Positions 10,001-18,651 of a stretch of 64,000 bases of DNA are shown piece by piece; positions within the stretch are counted from its first letter, which is position 1; each line of letters opens with the position of its first letter. Under the pieces are notes generated by a model that searched no databases, was not told the DNA's origin, and saw nothing but the letters and a program-made list of their open reading frames with translations. The position numbers were made by a program, and so were the translations under genes. The stretch is from Candidatus Neomarinimicrobiota bacterium (GTDB taxonomy: Bacteria; Fidelibacterota; UBA2242; B5-G15), in assembly GCA_017656425.1 (NCBI GenBank), contig JACDNV010000001.1, positions 1 to 64,000 of the forward strand, given 5' to 3'.

Positions 10001-11381
10001 ATTATCCAGAAATTCCACATTAAGTATCGTGGATGAAAATGATAGAATAACATCAACTTACAATATTCCATATGGTTCCCACGTTTTTGTCAAAGAAGGT
10101 GATAAGGTGGAAAGAGGAGACCTATTATTTAGATGGGATCCATATACAGATTGGATATTGTCATTGCATTCAGGAAGAGTCAAATTCGTCGATCTAATTG
10201 AAAATGTAACATATAACGTTGAAACTGATGAATTTGGTCATAAATCGAGAATAATTATTGAATCAAAAGATAAAAATTTACAACCAAGAATTGATATAGT
10301 AGAGAAAAAAGATGGTCGAGAAATAGTTCATCCTGGATTTATACTACCCGTCAGGGCAATACTCGTGGTTAAAGATGGAGATGAAGTCGTTGCTGGCGAT
10401 GTAATTGCCAAAATGCCAAAAGAGATTGGAATGACTAAGGATATTACAGGTGGTTTACCACGTGTTGCGGAGTTATTTGAGGCAAGAAGGCCTGCGGATC
10501 CAGCTATAATAAGTGAAATAGATGGTAAGGTATCGTTTGGTCCAACAGTTAAAGGAATAAGAGAAATAATTGTTACTGCACCAAATGGACAACAGAAAAA
10601 ATATAAAATACCATACGGTAAATACGTTCTCGTTAATCAGGGAGATGAAGTTAAAGCAGGTGACAGGCTATGCGATGGGCCGATAGCTCCACAGGATATT
10701 TTAAAAGTTCAGGATCCAAGGCGTGTACAAGAATATCTCGTAAATGAGATTCAGGAAGTCTATAGGTTGCAGGGTGTGAGAATTAATGACAAGCACATCG
10801 AGGTTATTGTAAGACAGATGATGCAAAAAGTAAAAGTTGAAGATTCTGGTGATACTAGATTACTTGAAGGAGATAGAGTCAATAAATCAGATTTAATACG
10901 AGAAAATGAGAGAATAGTAAATTATGTTGTAATAACAAATCCTGGTGATTCAGAGTGGTTAGAGGGTGAAATTGTTCATAAGAGAGATTTCTTAAGAGTA
11001 AACAGACAATTGAGAGAAGAAAATAAACAGCCTGCCAGAGCCAGACAGGCAAGACCTGCCAAATTTAGTGAAGTGTTGTTAGGTATTACGAAAGCTTCAT
11101 TGAATACTGATTCCTTTATTTCTGCTGCTTCATTTCAGGAGACAACTAGAGTTCTAACAGATGCTTCTGTAGAATGTGCTACCGATTACTTAAGGGGTTT
11201 AAAGGAAAACGTTATTGTCGGCAGACTGATCCCCGCTGGCACAGGCTTAAGAAAGTACAGAAATCTTATGGTAATCGAACCTGAAGAAGAAAGAATAGAG
11301 TGGGAAAGAATTAAGAAATTGAAAGAAGAACAAGAACAAGAAGAGCGAGAACAGGAAAAAAAGCAAGAAGATGTTGTATAG
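7089..11381 (+). CDS. rpoC: DNA-directed RNA polymerase subunit beta'
   Basis: 1430 residues. The N-terminal zinc site is Cys66, Cys68, Cys81 and Cys84 (CHCGKYK ... CDRCG). The catalytic magnesium loop NADFDGDQM starts at residue 470, with the three invariant aspartates. The second zinc site uses Cys807 (EDCGTING), Cys882, Cys889 and Cys892 ([11 protein letters not shown]). The trigger loop and bridge helix region contains [23 protein letters not shown]. The extreme C-terminus is a Glu/Gln/Lys-rich charged tail (about residues 1405-1430) of low complexity. The gene ends the long plus-strand cluster, and no convincing intrinsic terminator is visible after it. Confidence 0.97.
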   Translation: [1430 protein letters not shown]

Positions 11382-11638
11382 AATAGTGTTAGAACAAGTA
11401 TAATATAAACAAACAAATTTTGACACATTTATAAAGAATAATGAGACAGATAATAGATACAAAATTAATTATATTTAACCCACAATACTTGATCTTTTCA
11501 GCTAAGAATACTGAATATCAGACAATATTTAAAAACATTAAATTATAAGATGTTTATACTAAGGAATTGTAATTAAACCTTTTCTTTTCCCACGCTTTTT
11601 TGGTTCTTATAATATATCATTTAATAAACAAAGATGGG
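11382..11638. other. AT-rich intergenic region after rpoC
   Basis: This is the spacer between the convergent rpoC (+) and PorV-like (-) genes. I see no open frame of note and no hairpin with a T-run that would terminate rpoC. A TTTTGACAC motif near 11416-11424 resembles a -35 box, but no gene lies downstream of it on the plus strand, so I give it no meaning. The only clear structure in the gap is the minus-strand terminator at 11639-11673. Confidence 0.5.
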
Positions 11639-11673
11639 AAAAAACCCTGTGACCCTATCACAAGGTCACAGGG
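11639..11673 (-). terminator. Intrinsic terminator of the TonB receptor-PorV operon
   Basis: CCCTGTGACC (11645-11654) and GGTCACAGGG (11664-11673) form a perfect 10-bp GC-rich stem with a 9-base loop. Read on the minus strand, the stem is followed by six T residues (A-run at 11639-11644). It lies 16 bases past the stop of the minus-strand PorV-like gene. This is a textbook Rho-independent terminator for the three-gene minus-strand operon that starts with the TonB-dependent receptor. Confidence 0.92.
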
Positions 11674-11689
11674 CAACGCAACCTTATCT

Positions 11690-12727
11690 TCATAAACCGA
11701 TCGTCAGCGATAACCTACTTACACCATTAAACAACTTAACATCGGAATATGAATAATTAACCTCTAATCGCCTCTTACCAACACTTAAATAAGTACCAGC
11801 CCCAATACTCCAAGATAACAAGTCGTGATTTGATTCATACCCAGCCCTAAGGGAAAATAAGCTCTTATAATTATATTCTACTCCAGCATTTATACGTTGA
11901 TAATAATTATTAGGATGTGATAACTCTGTAATTAAAAGTAGGCTATGTAATTTCCTCAACTCCGGTTTTATCACTTCTATAAGATCCATACTTAAACCAA
12001 TTGAATACACCAAAGGAAGTGAAAAACTCGTCCTCTGATATAATACATAAGTCGAAAAATTTCTCATCGCCATAGATAAACTCAACGACTTCCATCCAAA
12101 ATAATACCTAAGTCCAAGATCAAATGCTACCTTACCACGATCATTGTCAGTAGCTTCACCAGTATCCCAATCTATTAACTGTCCTAACGATTGTGAAACA
12201 TATTTTACTGTACCACCCATCGAAAACTTTATATTAATTTGTCTAACATATGATAAACCAATCGAATAAGCACCTACATTTTTAGCCTCTCCAATTATTC
12301 TATAATTTTCTTCTCCTACTTCCGGATGAGTAAGTGCTGTTGCCTGTATATAACCATAATCTACTGTCAAAAAATGTAATCCAAATACTCCTAAATTACC
12401 TGCTTTTATCGCTAATGCACTGGCTAAATAATTTATGTCTGCTATCCATTTCGTAGATGAAAAAAACAATTCAATAGGTGTTGATAGCTCTGTTAATCCT
12501 GCAGGATTTCCAAAAACACTTTCCACCCCTCTACAAACGGCTGTATAAGTATTTCCACGTCCAGCTATATTTGGTGATACACCTACCTGCAAAAAATTCA
12601 TCGACGTTGTTCCAGATTTACTGATCTTACTACCTTGACCAATTGAATTCATATCTTCCTGGGCTATAATTATGCCAAAAATTACTCCAATAATCATAAA
12701 TATTCTTAAACAATAAACTCTCTTCAT
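11690..12727 (-). CDS. PorV/PorQ-family outer-membrane beta-barrel protein
   Basis: About 345 residues from the preferred ATG at 12727 (MKRVYCLRIFMIIG), which has AAGGGG nine bases upstream; an in-frame start at 12745 is possible but lacks a site. A signal peptide (about 1-23, ending near IIIAQ) is followed by the motif SGTTSMNFLQVGVSPNIAGR and then VESVFGNPAGL. This is the characteristic opening of the PorV/PorQ (FadL-like) barrels of FCB bacteria. The rest alternates short polar/aromatic strands, as in a 14-strand barrel, and ends with strand RLSLTIGL. PorV is the outer-membrane shuttle protein that carries T9SS cargo to the sortase, although many homologues in these phyla are uncharacterised. 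It is the last gene of an operon with a T9SS cargo protein and a TonB receptor, ended by a strong terminator. That context supports an export-related role by inference only. Confidence 0.75.
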   Translation of the reverse strand: MKRVYCLRIFMIIGVIFGIIIAQEDMNSIGQGSKISKSGTTSMNFLQVGVSPNIAGRGNTYTAVCRGVESVFGNPAGLTELSTPIELFFSSTKWIADINYLASALAIKAGNLGVFGLHFLTVDYGYIQATALTHPEVGEENYRIIGEAKNVGAYSIGLSYVRQINIKFSMGGTVKYVSQSLGQLIDWDTGEATDNDRGKVAFDLGLRYYFGWKSLSLSMAMRNFSTYVLYQRTSFSLPLVYSIGLSMDLIEVIKPELRKLHSLLLITELSHPNNYYQRINAGVEYNYKSLFSLRAGYESNHDLLSWSIGAGTYLSVGKRRLEVNYSYSDVKLFNGVSRLSLTIGL

Positions 12728-12768
12728 ATATCCCATCCCCTTCATTTTTTGTTAAACATCCAACATTT

Positions 12769-14973
12769 TTAACGTACCACTATAAGCTTTTTATATGCCA
12801 TATCACCATTGGAATTGGTAAAAACTACTATATATACACCACTTGCTATTGGCTGACCATCTTCATTAACTAATTTCATTTTGTAATCACCCGTGCCTGT
12901 AGTTTTAACTTTCCTAACAAGATCACCATATTCAGTATATATCGAAATAGTAACATCTTTTGGCAAATTGAAAAATGTTAAAGTAAGATTCTTTGGTTTT
13001 TCAAATAAATATTTGGCTAACATTTTATCATTATAATTAAATGGATTTGGTACCATAACAATTTCATCCAATCCTCCGGTACTTGGTGGCTGATTTGCAC
13101 TCGTACCCAAAACATTATATCTCCAGAATGGGCTACTCCATATTGTATCACCATCAGATGTTTCTACTCCTGCATATATCCTGTAAAAGTACTTTGGAGA
13201 TGGTCGAACATGGACATCAATATACTCATTGTCCTTTCCAGTATACACTACTTTATAAAATACTGTATCATATGTAGAAACTTTTCTTTCCAATTTGTAT
13301 CCAATAAACCCTGGCCAGTTCTCAGCTGGAGAAGGTTCCCAGCTTATTTTAATACCTTCATTGGTTGGTCTTACAACAGACTTTGGAGGCGGTGGAGGAG
13401 TCATCTCTGCATTATAACCACTAAGAAAATTCCTCTTAGCAAGGCTCACTGTTTTATGTACCAACTTGATACCCAAACTTAACCAACGATCTTTAATTTT
13501 ATCAATTTCAGTAGCATCTTCCGGAAAAACAAAATTCTCAGGTAAAAATCCTGTTTCTGGATTATATCCATCTAACAACCAAGGGGGTAGGTCCGAGTAC
13601 AATGGATCATCAAGAGTTCCATTCATCCATTTCCTACCAACTTCTACAGCTTGCTCTCTGCTAATTCCAGCAAAACCTGATGCCTTGACTATTCTTATCC
13701 TTGTACCGGGTGCAAATTCATACGGTCCATAGCAGTATACCATGCTTTCAAATGAATTTACCAAAGGACCACATCCAAAATCTCCACCAGGTGCACTCTT
13801 ACCTAATTCATCCAAATTCTTGCGATGATGACCTGGTCTAACATTGTTCCCTTGCATATCCTCACCTGCTGTCACTTGACCCGATATAAAATCATAATAA
13901 CGTGGATAATCTACAGGTGTACTCTGACTGAATAACCCAAGATTTATTCCCTGTTGAATATTCGCAAATGTTGTAACAGTTGGCTGATTCATATCATCTT
14001 TATCATTTGGATCTATCGCTGGAAATTGCACTGATTTATTTGGAACATAAGGCTCTTTAGATGCATGAAGTGTTGCAGCAAAATAGAAATTTTTACTGAA
14101 TAATCTACCATTCTGCTCTGTTAACGGCTGACCCATATTATCTCCATTTTTTTCAGGATCATCAGATGGATATTGGTAAAATATCCTCAAACTATCATCC
14201 TTAAGTGCACCATAATAGTGAAACCACATGCGAGGGTCACCATTAAACCAGTCATCCACAGATGCAATACCAGGATTATGTCCATCTGCCATAATGAAGT
14301 AATACCAACCCTCCTGGAAAAAAACATAAAAATTGTGTAAGGTATCATTATCTGCCGGATTATCTAAAGTAATATCCACTATTACATAATTATCATGCTT
14401 ATTATTTCCCCATGAAAGAACACGTTTTGTTAAAATAACTCCATTTACATATTTATTCTTTACCATAACTGTTTGATCAGATGTTCCTATGCATTTTTCT
14501 GGATTCACGTCAACTACCATTCCAAAATCAGGTTGTGGTAACTGTAATTCCGTATCTTGATAATATATGCTATCAACAGGAGGTTCATACCGTATATAAT
14601 TAGCGAGATCTTCTATGACTTCTAATCCATTCGGTTGAAGTTCATTTACAGGCGGGAAAATAGCTTTTTCTATTATCTCACCAGTTACTGGATTCTTCCA
14701 ATTTGTACAGGCGAGTGTTACATACCCACCAAAACAAGATTCTTCACCATTTAAACGACATCCTACAGCATCTTGATCTGCAAATAGATACAAATTACTT
14801 GCTGAAAAAGAAGTACCGGTATTAGTTCCAATTGAATTTACAGAACCCCAATATTTATTTAAACGAAGATAACAAAAATTTTGACTATAAAGGTTTAATA
14901 TAAAAAATGTTGAAAAAATTACTACAATAGATATTATCCTTATAAAATTTGAAAAATTTTTCTTCCTCTCCAT
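12769..14973 (-). CDS. Secreted T9SS cargo protein of unknown function with fibronectin-like domain
   Basis: 734 residues. An N-terminal signal peptide (MERKKNFSNFIRIISIVVIF to about residue 30) is followed by a long region (about 35-520) that I do not recognise. It is rich in Trp, Tyr, Asn and Asp, with segments such as VVDITLDNPADNDTLHNFYV that suggest beta-sandwich folds. A fibronectin type III-like domain occupies about 535-630 (PPPPPKSVVRPTNEGIKISW ... GYKLERK). The C-terminal 90 residues form a T9SS type A sorting domain with VPNPFNYNDK and ending KKLIVVR, so the protein is predicted to reach the cell surface or medium. It lies between the TonB receptor (26 bases upstream) and the PorV-like gene. 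It occupies the slot that a SusD-type binding protein would have, but it shows no lipobox and no SusD motif. Confidence 0.7.
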   Translation of the reverse strand: MERKKNFSNFIRIISIVVIFSTFFILNLYSQNFCYLRLNKYWGSVNSIGTNTGTSFSASNLYLFADQDAVGCRLNGEESCFGGYVTLACTNWKNPVTGEIIEKAIFPPVNELQPNGLEVIEDLANYIRYEPPVDSIYYQDTELQLPQPDFGMVVDVNPEKCIGTSDQTVMVKNKYVNGVILTKRVLSWGNNKHDNYVIVDITLDNPADNDTLHNFYVFFQEGWYYFIMADGHNPGIASVDDWFNGDPRMWFHYYGALKDDSLRIFYQYPSDDPEKNGDNMGQPLTEQNGRLFSKNFYFAATLHASKEPYVPNKSVQFPAIDPNDKDDMNQPTVTTFANIQQGINLGLFSQSTPVDYPRYYDFISGQVTAGEDMQGNNVRPGHHRKNLDELGKSAPGGDFGCGPLVNSFESMVYCYGPYEFAPGTRIRIVKASGFAGISREQAVEVGRKWMNGTLDDPLYSDLPPWLLDGYNPETGFLPENFVFPEDATEIDKIKDRWLSLGIKLVHKTVSLAKRNFLSGYNAEMTPPPPPKSVVRPTNEGIKISWEPSPAENWPGFIGYKLERKVSTYDTVFYKVVYTGKDNEYIDVHVRPSPKYFYRIYAGVETSDGDTIWSSPFWRYNVLGTSANQPPSTGGLDEIVMVPNPFNYNDKMLAKYLFEKPKNLTLTFFNLPKDVTISIYTEYGDLVRKVKTTGTGDYKMKLVNEDGQPIASGVYIVVFTNSNGDMAYKKLIVVR

Positions 14974-14999
14974 CTTTACCTCTCAAAAATAATTCCATA

Positions 15000-17900
15000 T
15001 TAGAAATCAATTCTTAATCCAATCCAAATAGAGCGTGGCTCATTGCCAAAAGTAAAAATATCAAGATTAGGATTATTTATATGCGGCTTTTCACTCGACC
15101 TTACATCACCTATATGATCCTCTCCACTCACTACTTCTCCTTTGTGATGAATAATTTCACCAGTTTCTGGATCCGTTATATCTTTCGTATATACATATCC
15201 CGGATAAAGATATTCACCTTTTTCCTCATCCCTAATAGGATCATAATATGAGTCTTTATAATCTTTCAAATGCAGTGATGCCATATAATTTTTGAAGTCC
15301 TGAGATGGACCTGTTTCCGAACCAATACCCTTGGCAAATGCATATTTATAAGTAAATATTTTGGTGTTAAATAAATTTAAAATATCAACGGTTAAAGTTG
15401 CTTTAGCACCTTTTAAATCAAATGTTTTACTAATAGCCATATTTGCTAGAAAAATATCAGGCCAGCGAAATTCATTATTTACATCTAGACCTCTTGGATT
15501 ATATCTAAAAATTTCACCTCGTTTCCATTCAGGCAAAAAGCTAAATCTCCAGTCTCCAAATATATAACCCCACTTACTTGGACTTCTCAATGTTATATTC
15601 GCTGAAAATTGTGGAACTGGATATGGTCTTTTTGGATCTCTATAGTAATTAATCTTATCTGGATCATTATTAAAATCTGGATCTTCATATACATATTCAC
15701 GACCACTATACCCAACTGTTACGTAAATATATTGCAATTTTGCCCATCCTGTTAGTATTTCACCAAACTGCTTTGTAATTTGTATTTCCGCTCCTTGAAC
15801 ACCCTTATATGCCTGATTCGTTCTAAATGAAAATCCATTACCATAATTTGGAATATATATAATTGGTCGTACTTCACCTGTAACATCTTTATAATAACCC
15901 GCGACATGAATCAAATACATATCCATCAGGTTGTAATCAACTCCCAATTCGTATTGGATAGTTCGAACAGGTTCAAGATTTGGATTTCCAAGATGATATA
16001 AACCACCTTTCGCTGTACCATGCCTATAAACATACATATACATTTCACTGTATGGCGGTAACATTCTAAAATGTCCATAATTAAAATAAAATTTGGTTCT
16101 ACTTGTAAGAGGGAATGAAACACCCAAACGTGGACTAAATACTAAATGTGATTTTACTGGTTGATATAACGGTTTTTCGCCTATCCTTCTATAATAATTA
16201 TCAAGAGTATCCCATTTCCACCAAACTACCGATTTCCCTGCATGTAACATTTCTAACCAATCAGTCGGTGTCTCTGCATAATTTATACCAAAGGCTTTTT
16301 CCTCGAATAATCTACCAGTTGGCCATTTTAATCCACTTGCCTCACCGAAATAATCCGCTCTTATACCAAAATTAAGTATCATCTCTTCATAAGATATTTG
16401 ATCTTGAATGTATGCACCCGCAAATACTGGTCTAACCTTGAACATATATTCATAAGCACTACCTGGATCATGCCAATAGCCAAAACGATCATGATCTAAA
16501 TCCATTACAAATACCTCTGCACCTGTCTTTATAAAATGCATCATATTTATCTGATTACCATAGTTTATCTTAAAGCGAAATTGCTGGGTTAATGAACGGT
16601 CAAAAAGCAAACCACCTTTACTATCAAATCTATCTTCTAATCCAGGAACACTGTGAAACTGGTCAAATATAAACCCATCAACCGTATCACTATCAGTATT
16701 AAGAGGTAAAATCCTCCTACCATATGGTGCCTCAGTTAAAGGTATTACCCCACCTAAACGATATAAAACTGTTTCATCACGAGTCTCCTTTGGATGTATA
16801 TGATCTTTTATTCTCATATAACTTGCTTGTACGTCAAAAAATGACTTTACGTTTATTGTATGGGTATATTTTAATCCAAGCATAAAATTATATTGTTTCC
16901 AGATTTGAAGATCAGAAACATACCACCATAATCTTGGTCCATAATTACCACCCCATCCCTGACCACTGAATAGAAGAATATTGTCTTCAGGCATAAAATC
17001 ACCACGATCAAGCCCGCGTGGGGTCCATGTTCCAGATGAAAACTCCAAACCCTGCGCGAAACTTAAGTTCGGCATTTCACTTTCACCACCATGTGTCGGA
17101 GACATTCCTTTATGATAATTATACAAAGATGTTATTTTCAAATTAGATTTCTTACTAATATTTGATTTAAGCACTAATATAGTAGTTGTTTTATAATCTG
17201 AGTCCAATTCCTTTGGTTGAACATATGCAGTTCTTGCGGTAATATTAGATAAATAGAAAGTCATATTTCCTAAATTCTTTCCTATAATCGGTACAGGACC
17301 ACCAAATCCACCATCAAAAACATAATCCCATGTTCTCCCCTCTTTATTTGCATGTTTTCTAAATAGCTCTATCAACTTAGGATCCGTTACCTTTTCTCCA
17401 ACATATATACCCATCGAATCAAGCTCTTCAATTTTTCTGTTCAATTTATCAAAATCAGGGAACACCTGGTGCATCCATGCATCATAAAGGTATAAATCAA
17501 CAGCAGTAATAGCGGAAAAATCAAGCCCCATATTAACCAAACTAGTCTTCCATGTCGATGGTAAACGCCTACCTGTATAAAATGGGAAACCTCTGAAACT
17601 ATTATATTTAACAAATTGTTGGGCTTCATATTCAGTAATTATCCCTTGTTTTATAGCTTCATCAACACCTATGAATGCAATATCAGGATCCAAATGCGGA
17701 CGCAAAGCATTATTCATTGGATCATATAAGGATCTACCGAAACGCTTCATATGAGGTTGATTTCTTTTAAATGAAAAAGTACCATGATATCTATCACTAT
17801 AACCTGTCTTTGTCGTTACCTCTATAATACCTGAGCGGAACTCTCCATACTCCGCACTCATACCGCTTGACTGTACAGATACCTGCTCAATTGAACTCGT

Positions 17901-18482
17901 TGGAATAAATGACCCTGTCTTACCTACTCTTGTATTTACAAAAGCAAATCCATTTATTATAGTTCCTGTTTCCTGTGGATTCCCACCACGTATTTCTAAA
18001 AACCTCTCATCCGTAATTCCTGCCTGCTTTGCCAAAAAATCATGTAACGTCGTTACTCCAGCTGTCTCTACTATCCTATCTGCCATAATAACATTCTGGC
18101 TCCCCGTTACCTCTTTATGTAATATATCACGCTCAGCAACAACCGTAACTGTAGCACCCTCTATCACTGCTCTCTCTAATTGAAAATTTACCTTTGTAAT
18201 CCGTCCCTGAGATACAATTACACCTGTCTTCTTTGTCTTAGTATAACCCACATAACTTACTTCGATTATATAAACTCCTACCGGGACATTCACTATAACA
18301 TAATCCCCATTTTGATTTGTAGCAGCACCAAGATATGTTCCAGAAACAATTACATTTGCTCCAGGAAGTGGCTGACCTGTTTCCTTATCCTCAACATGAC
18401 CAATTATCTTTCCCTGCGACCATAAAACAGTATTCAATAAAAATATTACAAACAAAACACATAATAGCTTTAAATTTTTCAT
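15000..18482 (-). CDS. TonB-dependent outer-membrane receptor with carboxypeptidase-like regulatory domain
   Basis: 1160 residues. Signal peptide at about 1-23 (MKNLKLLCVLFVIFLLNTVL). A carboxypeptidase D regulatory-like beta-sandwich follows at about 25-105 (GKIIGHVEDKETGQPLPGAN ... GDYVIVNVPVGVYIIEVSYV). The plug domain is at about 120-235, with GATVTVVAERD and the SIEQVSVQSSGMSAEYGEF segment. The remainder is a large 22-strand barrel whose C-terminal strand ends with RSIWIGLRIDF, a terminal Phe as expected for BAM-assembled porins. Such proteins use the TonB-ExbBD proton-motive force to import large ligands; the ligand here is unknown. A strong GGGGGAGGTG ribosome-binding site precedes the ATG. 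It is the first gene of a three-gene unit. The preceding terminator at 18582-18632 separates it from the LamG gene, so it should have its own promoter in 18483-18580. Confidence 0.9.
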   Translation of the reverse strand: MKNLKLLCVLFVIFLLNTVLWSQGKIIGHVEDKETGQPLPGANVIVSGTYLGAATNQNGDYVIVNVPVGVYIIEVSYVGYTKTKKTGVIVSQGRITKVNFQLERAVIEGATVTVVAERDILHKEVTGSQNVIMADRIVETAGVTTLHDFLAKQAGITDERFLEIRGGNPQETGTIINGFAFVNTRVGKTGSFIPTSSIEQVSVQSSGMSAEYGEFRSGIIEVTTKTGYSDRYHGTFSFKRNQPHMKRFGRSLYDPMNNALRPHLDPDIAFIGVDEAIKQGIITEYEAQQFVKYNSFRGFPFYTGRRLPSTWKTSLVNMGLDFSAITAVDLYLYDAWMHQVFPDFDKLNRKIEELDSMGIYVGEKVTDPKLIELFRKHANKEGRTWDYVFDGGFGGPVPIIGKNLGNMTFYLSNITARTAYVQPKELDSDYKTTTILVLKSNISKKSNLKITSLYNYHKGMSPTHGGESEMPNLSFAQGLEFSSGTWTPRGLDRGDFMPEDNILLFSGQGWGGNYGPRLWWYVSDLQIWKQYNFMLGLKYTHTINVKSFFDVQASYMRIKDHIHPKETRDETVLYRLGGVIPLTEAPYGRRILPLNTDSDTVDGFIFDQFHSVPGLEDRFDSKGGLLFDRSLTQQFRFKINYGNQINMMHFIKTGAEVFVMDLDHDRFGYWHDPGSAYEYMFKVRPVFAGAYIQDQISYEEMILNFGIRADYFGEASGLKWPTGRLFEEKAFGINYAETPTDWLEMLHAGKSVVWWKWDTLDNYYRRIGEKPLYQPVKSHLVFSPRLGVSFPLTSRTKFYFNYGHFRMLPPYSEMYMYVYRHGTAKGGLYHLGNPNLEPVRTIQYELGVDYNLMDMYLIHVAGYYKDVTGEVRPIIYIPNYGNGFSFRTNQAYKGVQGAEIQITKQFGEILTGWAKLQYIYVTVGYSGREYVYEDPDFNNDPDKINYYRDPKRPYPVPQFSANITLRSPSKWGYIFGDWRFSFLPEWKRGEIFRYNPRGLDVNNEFRWPDIFLANMAISKTFDLKGAKATLTVDILNLFNTKIFTYKYAFAKGIGSETGPSQDFKNYMASLHLKDYKDSYYDPIRDEEKGEYLYPGYVYTKDITDPETGEIIHHKGEVVSGEDHIGDVRSSEKPHINNPNLDIFTFGNEPRSIWIGLRIDF

Positions 18483-18581
18483 TTAGCACCTCCCCCAACT
18501 ATTTATAGGTGCAATTTAGTTATGTAAAATAATCAATGTTAGCATCTATTTAAAGAACTGTAATAACTTTTTTTATACTCT

Positions 18582-18632
18582 AAAAACAAGTGGTTTGGCA
18601 CAGATTCAATAATTGAACTGTGCCAAACCACT
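18582..18632 (-). terminator. Strong intrinsic terminator after the LamG/T9SS gene
   Basis: AGTGGTTTGGCACAG (18589-18603) pairs perfectly over 15 bases with CTGTGCCAAACCACT (18618-18632). The loop itself contains a second inverted repeat (TTCAA/TTGAA), so the stem can extend to about 20 bp with one bulge. On the minus strand it is followed by TTGTTTTT (18582-18588). It lies 20 bases beyond the stop of the minus-strand 18652-21750 gene and should stop its transcription before the TonB receptor operon. Confidence 0.92.
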
Positions 18633-18651
18633 ATAACTATCACAGGTGGGT

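Noticed and set aside
11416-11424. A TTTTGACAC box after rpoC resembling a -35 element
   Set aside because: No plus-strand gene lies downstream before the convergent gene, and no -10 box at the right distance is convincing.
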